Of a stretch of DNA of 6,565 nucleotides, positions 1 through 5,853 are shown one piece after another. The notes under the pieces are model-generated. The model did not search any database and was not told the origin of the DNA. It saw only the letters and a program-made list of their open reading frames with translations. A program made the position numbers and the translations under genes. Origin of the DNA: an uncultured Flavobacteriales bacterium (GTDB lineage: Bacteria > Bacteroidota > Bacteroidia > Flavobacteriales > UBA1820); contig CALJDR010000064.1 in assembly GCA_938023515.1 (NCBI GenBank), positions 1 through 6,565 of the forward strand. Direction: 5' to 3'. Each line of letters starts with the position of its first letter. Position 1 is the first letter of the stretch.

Positions 1-47
1 CTACACAAGGAGTATCGTCGGCAGCGTCAGATGTGTATAAGAGACAG
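1..47 (+). other. Nextera P5-side adapter (library artefact)
   Basis: This is not genomic DNA. Bases 1-6 (CTACAC) match the end of the Illumina P5 arm, 7-14 (AAGGAGTA) an 8-base i5 index, 15-28 (TCGTCGGCAGCGTC) the Nextera read-1 adapter, and 29-47 (AGATGTGTATAAGAGACAG) the 19-bp Tn5 mosaic end. Genomic sequence begins at 48. Translating through it adds a false N-terminus MYKRQ to the PBP2 frame (apparent GTG start at 33). Confidence 0.98.
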
Positions 48-1364
48 GGCGTGGAAAAAATGTATGAAAGGGTGCTGCGGGGCGTCCCCGGCCACCAGTA
101 TATGCAGGTGGACGTGACCGGGAAGATAACGGGGCGTTATATGGACGGGAAGTTCGATACCCCGGCGGAATCCGGGAAAGATATCCACATAGGGCTCGAT
201 ATCGAGTTACAGCGTTATGGGGAGGCACTGATGAAAGGCAAACGAGGATCCATTATCGCCATCGAACCCTCTACCGGGCAGATATTGGCGATGGTCACTG
301 CACCGTCGTACGATCCTTCGCTCCTTTCGGGCCGCGGGCGTACAAAGAATTACGCCGCTCTGGCCCTCGATCCGGCCAAACCGATGTTCGACAGGGGCCT
401 TATCGCCGAATATGCGCCGGGTTCTCCCTGGAAGATCGTTACCGGGCTTGCCGGGCTGAGCAGCGGCGCGGTGACACCGGCCTTTTCCGTGTATTGCGGG
501 GGAGGATACCGGGTGGGAAACCATGTGATGAAATGTGTGGGCGGCGTGGGACAGACGCTGGATATGTACCACGGTTACCAATATTCCTGCAATACGTATT
601 TTGCGACGGTATATGCCCGGACGCTGGACCATTTCAAGACTTCCGCCCAGGGGCTCGATTTCTGGCACGGGACGGCTGCCGCGCTCGGTTTCGGGAAGTT
701 TTTGGGGACGGACCTGTCCACCGGCCGCAAGGGTTATGTGCCGGACTCTGAATTTTACGACAAGATATACGGGAAAGGGCGCTGGAAATCCTCCACGACC
801 ATTTCGAACGCTATCGGGCAGGGGGAGATCACGGTCACTCCGATGCACCTGGCCAACCTGGCCGCGATCGTGGCCAACCGGGGATATTATTACCGTCCGC
901 ATATCATCCGCAGTATCGGCGAAGGAGAGCCGATCGACACGGCATTTACCAACCGGGTGGAGACCGGGATCGACAAGGAGTATTTCGACGTAGTGGCCGA
1001 AGGTATGGCCAATGTGTTCCGGGCCGGTACGGCGCGGGCTTATGCGATCCCCGAAGCGCAGTTCTGCGGAAAAACGGGAACAGTGGAGAATTTTGCGGTG
1101 GTGAACGGCCGGAGGATACAGTTGCCGGACCATGGGATGTTCGTGGCTTTCGGACCGGAGGAAAACCCCCGGATCGCCATTACGGTCGTGGTGGAAAACG
1201 GGCGTTTCGGACGTATATGGGCAGCACCTATCGCTTCGCTGATGATGGAGTATTACCTGCTGGGCAAGACCAACCGCCCGGCATTGGAACAGTATATCAT
1301 GGAGGGTTCGCTGGAAGATGTATACCGGCGGTATGACCCTCCCCAAAATCGTACGCAGCCATGA
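48..1364 (+). CDS. mrdA: Penicillin-binding protein 2, transpeptidase (5'-truncated)
   Basis: This is the C-terminal 438 residues of the class B penicillin-binding protein that cross-links peptidoglycan during cell elongation, anchored in the inner membrane with its catalytic domain in the periplasm. The three transpeptidase motifs are present in order: SPWK with the nucleophile serine (423-434), SCN (585-593) and KTG (1071-1079, in GKTGTVEN). The first residues (GVEKMYERVLRG) match the end of the dimerisation domain. Family members are usually about 600 or more residues, so the transmembrane anchor and roughly the first 180-200 residues are missing, cut by the adapter at 47. No natural start exists in the window. 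The stop overlaps the ATG of rodA, its usual partner, showing a shared transcript; mreC and mreD would be expected upstream. A proline follows the active serine where many PBPs have threonine. Identity is firm; mrdA rather than another class B PBP rests largely on the rodA linkage. Confidence 0.95.
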   Translation, partial: GVEKMYERVLRGVPGHQYMQVDVTGKITGRYMDGKFDTPAESGKDIHIGLDIELQRYGEALMKGKRGSIIAIEPSTGQILAMVTAPSYDPSLLSGRGRTKNYAALALDPAKPMFDRGLIAEYAPGSPWKIVTGLAGLSSGAVTPAFSVYCGGGYRVGNHVMKCVGGVGQTLDMYHGYQYSCNTYFATVYARTLDHFKTSAQGLDFWHGTAAALGFGKFLGTDLSTGRKGYVPDSEFYDKIYGKGRWKSSTTISNAIGQGEITVTPMHLANLAAIVANRGYYYRPHIIRSIGEGEPIDTAFTNRVETGIDKEYFDVVAEGMANVFRAGTARAYAIPEAQFCGKTGTVENFAVVNGRRIQLPDHGMFVAFGPEENPRIAITVVVENGRFGRIWAAPIASLMMEYYLLGKTNRPALEQYIMEGSLEDVYRRYDPPQNRTQP

Positions 1365-2671
1365 GGATCGGGGCGGCAAATATGGATTCGCGGATACATA
1401 TCGGCTGGGGGCTGGTATTCTTTTACGCGTTTTTCGTGATAGCGGGATTGATCAACATTTATTCCGCTACTTACGACCCGTCTTATCCTTCCATTTTCGA
1501 TTTCTCCCGGTATGGGGGCAAGCAGTTGGTGTTTGCCGGGATGAGTATCGCGATCATCGTGATCGTACTTTTGCTGGATATGAGCCTGTACGAGCGAATG
1601 GCCTGGATATTCTATATTTTCACGATCCTTTTATTGCTGGGGCTGCCGTTCTTCGGTTCGGAGATCAAAGGGAATAAGGCTTGGTACAATTTGGGATTCG
1701 TCTCCCTCCAGCCGTCCGAACTGGCTAAATTTTCAACGGCCTTGGCACTGTCGTCCTACGTTTCCAAATACAGCGTGTCGATGGCCCGATTAAAGGACCA
1801 GGCGGTGGCCGTGGCGATCATCTTACTGCCGATGGTACTGGTGGGCATGCAGGATGCGGGTTCCGCCCTGGTGTTCGTATCGTTCTTTATCGTGCTGTAT
1901 ATGGCGGGGGCTCCGGCCATTTATTTCATCGTGGGGATATTGTCGGGCGGTATCTTTATCGCCGACATATTCATGCGGTTTTACGAGGTAAGCCCGGTAT
2001 ATGTATTCGCCATCGTCGGCGGGTGTGCGGTGGCCCGTTGTGCTTATAAATTATTCCGCCATAAAAGCATTTTCCGGACGATATTGGCTACGGTGTTTAT
2101 CCTGGGACTTTACAGCGCGTTCCATTTCTTTGTCTGGGACAATGTGTTCAAAGATTATCAACGCCAGCGTATCCTCACTTCTTTCAAACTGATAGAAGAC
2201 AACAAAGGCATTGGGTTCAATACGCACCAGAGCGAAATAGCCATAGGCTCCGGGGGGATGTGGGGAAAGGGTTTCCTGATGGGGACCCAGACCAAGGGGA
2301 ATTTTGTTCCGGAACAACATACGGACTTTATTTTTTCGACCTTGGGAGAAGAATGGGGCTTTGCCGGTACGGCGACCATTGTCCTGTTGTACGCCCTTTT
2401 CCTGATCCAGATCGTGCGGGTAGCGGCCCGCCAGCGGACTTATTTTGCGCGGAATTATGGGTGGTGTGTGTTTTCCGTGTTCTTTTTCCATTTCCTGGTC
2501 AATGTGGCGATGGCCATCGGGATCATGCCGGTAATCGGTATCCCGCTTCCGTTCTTCAGTTACGGGGGGTCTTCCCTGTGGAGTTTTACGATTCTGCTGT
2601 TCATCCTGATAAAAATAGACGCCCACCGCAAGGATGTCCTCCCCGAGATCGGGAATTTTGACGACCGGTAA
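1361..2671 (+). CDS. rodA: RodA, SEDS-family peptidoglycan glycosyltransferase
   Basis: Complete 436-residue polytopic membrane protein that polymerises lipid II into glycan strands in complex with PBP2 during lateral wall growth. SEDS landmarks are visible: LQPSELAKF (116-124, with the conserved Glu120), MQDAGSALVF (163-172, Asp165), PEQHTDFIF (317-325, with Asp322 equivalent to the catalytic Asp of other RodA proteins), and the C-terminal signature around PLPFFSYGGSS (395-405). About ten membrane segments are apparent. The section at roughly 185-260 is longer than in E. coli RodA (370 residues), as in many Bacteroidota. The start at 1361 is chosen because its ATG overlaps the PBP2 stop as ATGA, which suits translational coupling; an in-frame ATG at 1382 (MDSRIHIGWG) is a plausible alternative that would remove 7 residues. 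It is the last gene of its operon; 73 bp separate it from the tRNA gene. Confidence 0.96.
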   Translation: MRIGAANMDSRIHIGWGLVFFYAFFVIAGLINIYSATYDPSYPSIFDFSRYGGKQLVFAGMSIAIIVIVLLLDMSLYERMAWIFYIFTILLLLGLPFFGSEIKGNKAWYNLGFVSLQPSELAKFSTALALSSYVSKYSVSMARLKDQAVAVAIILLPMVLVGMQDAGSALVFVSFFIVLYMAGAPAIYFIVGILSGGIFIADIFMRFYEVSPVYVFAIVGGCAVARCAYKLFRHKSIFRTILATVFILGLYSAFHFFVWDNVFKDYQRQRILTSFKLIEDNKGIGFNTHQSEIAIGSGGMWGKGFLMGTQTKGNFVPEQHTDFIFSTLGEEWGFAGTATIVLLYALFLIQIVRVAARQRTYFARNYGWCVFSVFFFHFLVNVAMAIGIMPVIGIPLPFFSYGGSSLWSFTILLFILIKIDAHRKDVLPEIGNFDDR

Positions 2672-2699
2672 AGATTTTAGGGGGGAATCGTGTTTTTGT

Positions 2700-2730
2700 T
2701 TTGCGGTTTGTCCCAAATATTATACTTTTG
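2700..2730 (+). promoter_or_regulatory. Bacteroidota-type promoter for tRNA-Cys
   Basis: TTTG at 2700-2703 and TACTTTTG at 2723-2730 match the Bacteroidota -33 (TTTG) and -7 (TAnnTTTG) consensus of the primary sigma factor, with a 19-base spacer. Transcription would start around 2735-2738, giving a leader of under 10 bases before the tRNA at 2745. That short leader is usual for tRNA units. Confidence 0.8.
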
Positions 2731-2744
2731 CAATGCTTTACTAT

Positions 2745-2815
2745 GGTACCTTGGCCGAGTGGCTAGGCACAGGTCTGCAAAACCTCCTACGGCGGTTCGA
2801 ATCCGCCAGGTACCT
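2745..2815 (+). tRNA. tRNA-Cys (anticodon GCA)
   Basis: A 71-base cloverleaf. The acceptor stem is GGTACCT (2745-2751) pairing with AGGTACC (2808-2814), with U2815 as the discriminator base, as expected for tRNA-Cys. The D arm runs 2754-2768. The anticodon loop is CTGCAAA (2775-2781) with anticodon GCA at 2777-2779. The T arm is GGCGG / TTCGAAT / CCGCC (2791-2807). No CCA is encoded, so the 3' end must be added after transcription. The top pair of the anticodon stem (C2770 and C2786, positions 27-43) is a C-C mismatch, leaving four good pairs. It sits alone between its own promoter and terminator. Confidence 0.96.
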
Positions 2816-2817
2816 CG

Positions 2818-2844
2818 AAAACCCCGCAATTGCGGGGTTTTTTT
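2818..2844 (+). terminator. Intrinsic terminator after tRNA-Cys
   Basis: A perfect palindrome, AAAACCCC / GCAATTGC / GGGGTTTT (2818-2841), forms a GC-rich stem around an AATT loop and is followed by a run of seven T (2838-2844). It starts two bases after the tRNA. Because A residues precede the stem, it could also act on transcripts from the other strand, although no gene there needs it. Confidence 0.93.
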
Positions 2845-2845
2845 A

Positions 2846-2902
2846 TGGGATAGACCGGCGTGTTTGTGGAAATCACTATCTTTAACGCTTTGACCTATCC
2901 CA
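2846..2902. repeat. 8-bp inverted repeat upstream of the DUF418 gene
   Basis: TGGGATAG (2846-2853) and CTATCCCA (2895-2902) are perfect inverted copies separated by 41 bases. The left arm begins just after the terminator T-run and the right arm ends 10 bases before the ATG at 2913. The pair could frame an operator or close a long leader hairpin over the ribosome-loading region. The sequence alone does not decide this, and chance remains possible. Confidence 0.45.
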
Positions 2903-2912
2903 CTGAAAGACT

Positions 2913-4094
2913 ATGCCGCTTGCACAAAAGATAACGACATCCAGAATAGGGGCGGTGGATGCCCTGAGAGGGTTTGCCTTGCTGGGTATCCTGCTGATGC
3001 ACTGCCTGGAACATTTTAATTATTTCGTTTTCCCCAAAGTGGAAGAGCAGTGGCTCATCGTGTCCAACAATATATTGGCTTCGTCTACGCGGTTTATTTT
3101 CTCGGAAAAAGCGTATGCCATCTTTGCCCTGCTGTTCGGGTTCAGTTTTTTTATCCAGGACAACAACCAACGGGAAAGAGGAAAGGATTTCCGAGCGAGG
3201 TTTCTGTGGCGGATGGTGATCCTGTTCGGTTGGGGTTGTCTCAATTCTATATTTTATACGGGCGATATATTGGTGCTGTTCTCGGTGTTGGGTTTGCTGC
3301 TGGCTGCGACTTCCCGGCTGTCCGACAAGTGGGTGCTGGCCATTGCGGTGGTTCTCTTCCTGATGCCCGTACAATGGTTCCATGTCATATACGGTTTGGC
3401 CGATCCGGCCTATGTCCCGGCCAAACCTTTGTTTGCGCAGTATTACCAACTGACCGTTCCGGTGTTGGCCGAGGGTAATTTCCTGGATATGGTCAAAGGG
3501 GCTTTTAACGGGCAGATGTATAGTTTTTTGTGGTGGATAGAGGATGGCTATGTATTTAAAGTGGCCGCCTTGTTCCTATTGGGAATGCTGGCCGGGCGAC
3601 GGCAATACTTCGTCTGTACGCGCCGGAATTTCAATCTCTGGATAAAGACCCTTCTGGTGGGCATACTCGTCTATTTCCCTTTGAAAGGGATGATGGAATT
3701 CGTCCCCCAGTTCTTCGATAACAGGGTGGTGATGAAAAATTTGCATACGATATTTTCCTGCTACTCTTCCTTTGCTTTTCTGTGTTTTTTAGTGCCGGTA
3801 TTCCTGATCGTGTACTATAAAAATCCGTTCGGCGCTGTCCTGCGAAAACTGGAGCCTTACGGTAAGATGAGCCTTACGGTCTACATCACCCAATCGGTAT
3901 TGGGCGGATTTGTCTTTTACAACTGGGGGTTGGGCCTGCTGGGCACCACGACGGCTACTTATTCGCTGCTGATAGGCTTAGCGATATTCGTCCTCCAGTA
4001 TGCTTTTGCCGCAATATGGTTGAAATTCCACCGGCAGGGCCCGTTGGAATACATCTGGCACAAGCTTACCTGGCTGGGTTCCGGTAAAAAATAA
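2913..4094 (+). CDS. DUF418 (YeiB-like) integral membrane protein
   Basis: A 393-residue inner-membrane protein of the DUF418/YeiB family, related to the membrane acyltransferase and heparan-alpha-glucosaminide acetyltransferase-like superfamily. The biochemical role of most members is unknown. The N-terminal signature RIGAVDALRGFALLGILLMH (11-30) opens the first membrane helix. The C-terminal DUF418 landmarks are GKMSLTVYITQS (317-328) and GPLEYIWHKLTW (376-387). About ten hydrophobic segments are visible, including 65-81, 98-115, 117-133, 213-228, 243-258, 278-302 and 350-371. The length is normal for the family. The ATG at 2913 is the natural start because the family signature follows within ten residues. 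It lies alone: the tRNA terminator ends 68 bases upstream and the next gene starts 168 bases downstream behind its own promoter box. No clear promoter or Shine-Dalgarno site is seen. Family assignment is strong; substrate and reaction are unknown. Confidence 0.93.
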   Translation: MPLAQKITTSRIGAVDALRGFALLGILLMHCLEHFNYFVFPKVEEQWLIVSNNILASSTRFIFSEKAYAIFALLFGFSFFIQDNNQRERGKDFRARFLWRMVILFGWGCLNSIFYTGDILVLFSVLGLLLAATSRLSDKWVLAIAVVLFLMPVQWFHVIYGLADPAYVPAKPLFAQYYQLTVPVLAEGNFLDMVKGAFNGQMYSFLWWIEDGYVFKVAALFLLGMLAGRRQYFVCTRRNFNLWIKTLLVGILVYFPLKGMMEFVPQFFDNRVVMKNLHTIFSCYSSFAFLCFLVPVFLIVYYKNPFGAVLRKLEPYGKMSLTVYITQSVLGGFVFYNWGLGLLGTTTATYSLLIGLAIFVLQYAFAAIWLKFHRQGPLEYIWHKLTWLGSGKK

Positions 4095-4114
4095 CAGCCG
4101 TCGGGGAATAACAT

Positions 4115-4156
4115 TTTGAGCTTCTGAGTAAAAATCTTTGAGCCGCTGGGTAAAAA
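4115..4156 (+). repeat. Tandem imperfect direct repeat, 22-bp period
   Basis: Two 20-base copies, TTTGAGCTTCTGAGTAAAAA (4115-4134) and TTTGAGCCGCTGGGTAAAAA (4137-4156), match at 17 of 20 positions with starts 22 bases apart, close to two helical turns. They lie in the spacer upstream of the lipoprotein operon and end 19 bases before its -7 box. The geometry suits a protein-binding site, but no regulator gene is in the window. Confidence 0.7.
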
Positions 4157-4169
4157 CACCCGGCGGCTC
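4140..4169 (+). terminator. GC-rich hairpin, possible terminator of the DUF418 gene
   Basis: GAGCCGC (4140-4146) pairs with GCGGCTC (4163-4169). A T-G wobble and GGGT/ACCC extend the stem to 12 pairs around the loop AAAAAC (4152-4157). It lies 45 bases past the stop at 4094. No T-run follows (CTGCTATACTTTTG), so intrinsic termination is uncertain. The hairpin overlaps the second direct-repeat copy and occupies the place where a -33 promoter box would be expected, so it could instead be regulatory. Confidence 0.45.
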
Positions 4170-4175
4170 CTGCTA

Positions 4176-4183
4176 TACTTTTG
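4176..4183 (+). promoter_or_regulatory. Promoter -7 box for the lipoprotein operon
   Basis: TACTTTTG fits the Bacteroidota -7 consensus TAnnTTTG and is part of the same 10-mer TATACTTTTG found in the tRNA promoter (2721-2730). No TTTG or TTG stands at the expected distance upstream; 4152-4156 there is all A. The nearest upstream TTTG, at 4137-4140, is too far. The box would give a leader of roughly 70 bases before the ATG at 4263. Confidence 0.6.
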
Positions 4184-4186
4184 TAT

Positions 4187-4211
4187 CGTCGGGGGCGGCT
4201 AAAATCCGACG
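4187..4211 (+). other. Small inverted repeat in the 5' leader
   Basis: CGTCGG (4187-4192) and CCGACG (4206-4211) form a 6-pair stem with a 13-base loop at the very start of the predicted transcript. It may protect the 5' end or affect translation. It matches no riboswitch class I recognise. The rest of the leader (4212-4262) is A-rich and lacks a Shine-Dalgarno site, as is common in Bacteroidota. Confidence 0.4.
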
Positions 4212-4262
4212 TGTAAATTTTCCCGGGAAGACAAAAAATTAAACCATAATACAAAAGTAACC

Positions 4263-4751
4263 ATGAAAACAACAAGGATGATCGCGGTGTGCATCGCCGC
4301 ACTTCTACTCGCTTCGTGTAACGATAATACTCCTAAAACAGATGACATGGAAAAAGATACGACTATTTTCGGCCTCGGCAATCCCGTGGCTGCCAATTTT
4401 ACCGGACAGGCGTGGCTGCAAATGCTTTCTACCGTAGAAAGTTACGATTGCAGCGTGTATAATGTAACGTTTGCCCCCGGTACGCGCAACGATTGGCACT
4501 TGCATCCCGTAGGTCAGATCCTGCTGTGTACCGACGGGGAGGGCTGGTATCAGGAAAAGGATATGCCCGCCCGGAGGCTCCGCCCCGGTGATGTCGTGAA
4601 TATCCCGGCCGGTACGGTACACTGGCACGGAGCGACGGCGGACAGCCGGTTCACACATATCGGTATTACCCCGAAGGTGAGTGAAAATGCGGTCGAATGG
4701 GGCGATCCGGTCACGGATGCAGAATACGAACAAGTAAATCGGGCGGAATGA
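4263..4751 (+). CDS. Cupin-domain lipoprotein (HNL-like metal cupin)
   Basis: A 162-residue lipoprotein. Residues 1-18 are a type II signal peptide with lipobox LASC and Cys19 as the lipidated residue. A short polar linker follows to about 30, then a single cupin domain (about 45-140). Metal ligands are readable: His79 and His81 in WHLHPVGQ, Gln85 in place of the classic cupin glutamate, and His120 in PAGTVHWHGA. The His-His-Gln-His set, the WHxHPxGQ motif and the C-terminal EWGDPVTDAEY stretch match the manganese cupin hydroxynitrile lyase family (GtHNL type), whose relatives often have unknown substrates. Homologues are mostly cytoplasmic; this one should be in the envelope, outer membrane or periplasmic face. 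An in-frame ATG at 4347 (Met29) marks where a signal-less form would begin. It is the first gene of a four-gene operon behind the box at 4176. Family call is strong; the reaction is not known, and lyase activity is only one possibility. Confidence 0.92.
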   Translation: MKTTRMIAVCIAALLLASCNDNTPKTDDMEKDTTIFGLGNPVAANFTGQAWLQMLSTVESYDCSVYNVTFAPGTRNDWHLHPVGQILLCTDGEGWYQEKDMPARRLRPGDVVNIPAGTVHWHGATADSRFTHIGITPKVSENAVEWGDPVTDAEYEQVNRAE

Positions 4752-5248
4752 GAAGGTTCTTCATTATTCTCTCAACGTTTTGGATGGCCCTCTGTTGTCA
4801 GGCCTGCACGCCGGACGGAGGGATAACGGAAAACCCACCGGCGGAAAATCCGGGTGACGCCGGGAATAATAACGGAGGAAGTAGCGAAGAAAATATGAAA
4901 CTGAAAATAACGATAGGAAACCAAACGGTTGCCGCCACCCTGTACGATAATCCTACAGCCCGGAGTTTTGCCGCGCAATTGCCGCTGCGGGATATAGTGC
5001 TGAGGGATTACAATCGGACGGAGAAAATATTCGATCCGCCACAGGCGTTGTCCAAAGAAGGCGCTCCGGCGGGGTACGACCCTGCACCCGGAGATATTAC
5101 CTGCTACGGTCCCTGGGGAAATGTGGCCATTTTTTATCGGGATTACGGGTATGGCCGCGGGCTGATCCCGGTGGGCCGTATCGACGGAAACGGAATATCT
5201 CTTTTCCAGACGTCCGGTGAGATGACGGTCACGATAGAATTACAATAA
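4748..5248 (+). CDS. Cyclophilin-like fold lipoprotein
   Basis: A 166-residue predicted lipoprotein. A hydrophobic signal (4-19) ends at CCQAC with Cys20 the best lipidation site; the -3 residue is Cys rather than Leu, so the lipobox is imperfect. A low-complexity Pro/Gly/Asn/Ser linker (21-49) leads to a cyclophilin-like domain (50-166). That domain begins MKLKITIGNQTVAATLYDN and has family motifs GDITCYGPWGNVAIFYRD (115-132) and LIPVGRID (139-146). Such domains resemble cyclophilin in fold, but prolyl isomerase activity is not established for the family. The ATG at 4748 is chosen because it overlaps the cupin stop as ATGA and starts directly at the signal peptide; an ATG at 4697 lies inside the cupin gene and adds only polar residues. 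An internal ATG at 4895 (Met50) coincides with the start of the folded domain. Coupled to the cupin gene, so the two are probably made together. Function unknown. Confidence 0.88.
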   Translation: MRRFFIILSTFWMALCCQACTPDGGITENPPAENPGDAGNNNGGSSEENMKLKITIGNQTVAATLYDNPTARSFAAQLPLRDIVLRDYNRTEKIFDPPQALSKEGAPAGYDPAPGDITCYGPWGNVAIFYRDYGYGRGLIPVGRIDGNGISLFQTSGEMTVTIELQ

Positions 5249-5270
5249 ACCATGTATAAAACCGAATGAA

Positions 5271-5834
5271 ATGAAGAAAGACATTTTTGAACGTTCGCTG
5301 GCCGGGGAACCGATCGGACTGAATGATCCCGAGTCCCCGGCGATGGCCGAAGCGCTTGAAAAGGCCCGGCGGGTCACGACCGAACTGAATACCGCTTACC
5401 ATGAACTGGATGAAGTGATCGGCCTCTTGCGCAGCCTCGGGGGGAAGATAGATACCTCCGCGCGCGTTCGGCCGCCGTTCTATACCGATTTCGGCCGGTT
5501 TATAGAACTGGAAGAGAACGTATTCGTCAATCAGGCTTGTGTCTTTATGGACCGTGGGGGGATATCGGTCGGCAAAGGCACCAAAATAGGCCCGCGGGTC
5601 AATCTGATCACGGAAAATCACGGAATAGCCCCCTCCCGACGGACATTCCTCGCCTCCAAGGCGATCCGGATCGGACAGAACGTATGGATCGGGGCGGCGG
5701 CGACCATCCTTCCCGGGGTAACTGTGGGAGACAACGCCATCGTGGCCGCCGGATCGGTGGTCTCCCATGATGTCCCACCGAATACAATCGTAGCCGGCAT
5801 ACCTGCGAAGGTCATCCGGGAAATCGGAGAATAA
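5271..5834 (+). CDS. Maltose/galactoside O-acetyltransferase-like hexapeptide enzyme
   Basis: A 187-residue cytoplasmic acetyltransferase that would transfer acetyl from acetyl-CoA to a hydroxyl of a sugar or similar acceptor, normally as a trimer. The N-terminal ~55 residues are helical, with LAGEPIGLNDPE (10-21) and KARRVTTELN (31-40) typical of the maltose acetyltransferase N-domain. From about 60 on, hexapeptide repeats of the left-handed beta-helix are visible, such as ISVGKGTKIG (98-107), IRIGQNVWIGAAATILPGV (132-150) and VGDNAIVAAGSVV (152-164), ending in the usual VAGIPAKVIREI. His117 in ITENHGI is the likely catalytic base. Length is normal for the family. It starts 22 bases after the cyclophilin-like gene; two tiny frames (5252-5269 and 5265-5273) begin at earlier ATGs but are out of frame, and the 5271 ATG opens the recognised domain. 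Acceptor sugar unknown. Confidence 0.93.
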   Translation: MKKDIFERSLAGEPIGLNDPESPAMAEALEKARRVTTELNTAYHELDEVIGLLRSLGGKIDTSARVRPPFYTDFGRFIELEENVFVNQACVFMDRGGISVGKGTKIGPRVNLITENHGIAPSRRTFLASKAIRIGQNVWIGAAATILPGVTVGDNAIVAAGSVVSHDVPPNTIVAGIPAKVIREIGE

Positions 5835-5841
5835 AGCGGAA

Positions 5842-5845
5842 AGGA
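5842..5845 (+). promoter_or_regulatory. Shine-Dalgarno-like AGGA before the aldo/keto reductase
   Basis: AGGA inside GGAAAGGAA (5838-5846) lies 8 bases before the ATG at 5854. It is the best such site in the window and favours 5854 over the in-frame ATG at 5872, which lacks one. Confidence 0.5.
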
Positions 5846-5853
5846 AATATTTA

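Noticed and set aside
207..1379. Long open frame of 390 codons on the minus strand
   Set aside because: It lies wholly opposite mrdA, which has clear catalytic motifs. The translation is rich in His, Arg and Pro with no recognisable domain, typical of an antisense shadow in GC-rich coding sequence.
2877..2884. TATCTTTA as a -7 promoter box for the DUF418 gene
   Set aside because: The last base deviates from TAnnTTTG, and the nearest TTTG (2863-2866) is only 10 bases upstream, too close for a -33 box. Too weak to annotate.
2634..2893. Two overlapping small plus-strand open frames across the tRNA region
   Set aside because: They read through the end of rodA, the tRNA and its terminator. Neither has a plausible protein composition.
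4184..4262. Riboswitch in the lipoprotein operon leader
   Set aside because: The leader is about 70 bases with one short stem and no conserved aptamer motif that I recognise.
2672..4262. Chimeric join between the cell-wall operon and the lipoprotein operon
   Set aside because: Base composition, promoter style and codon use look alike across the window and no abrupt break is visible. Read-pair mapping would settle it, but nothing in the sequence suggests a misjoin.
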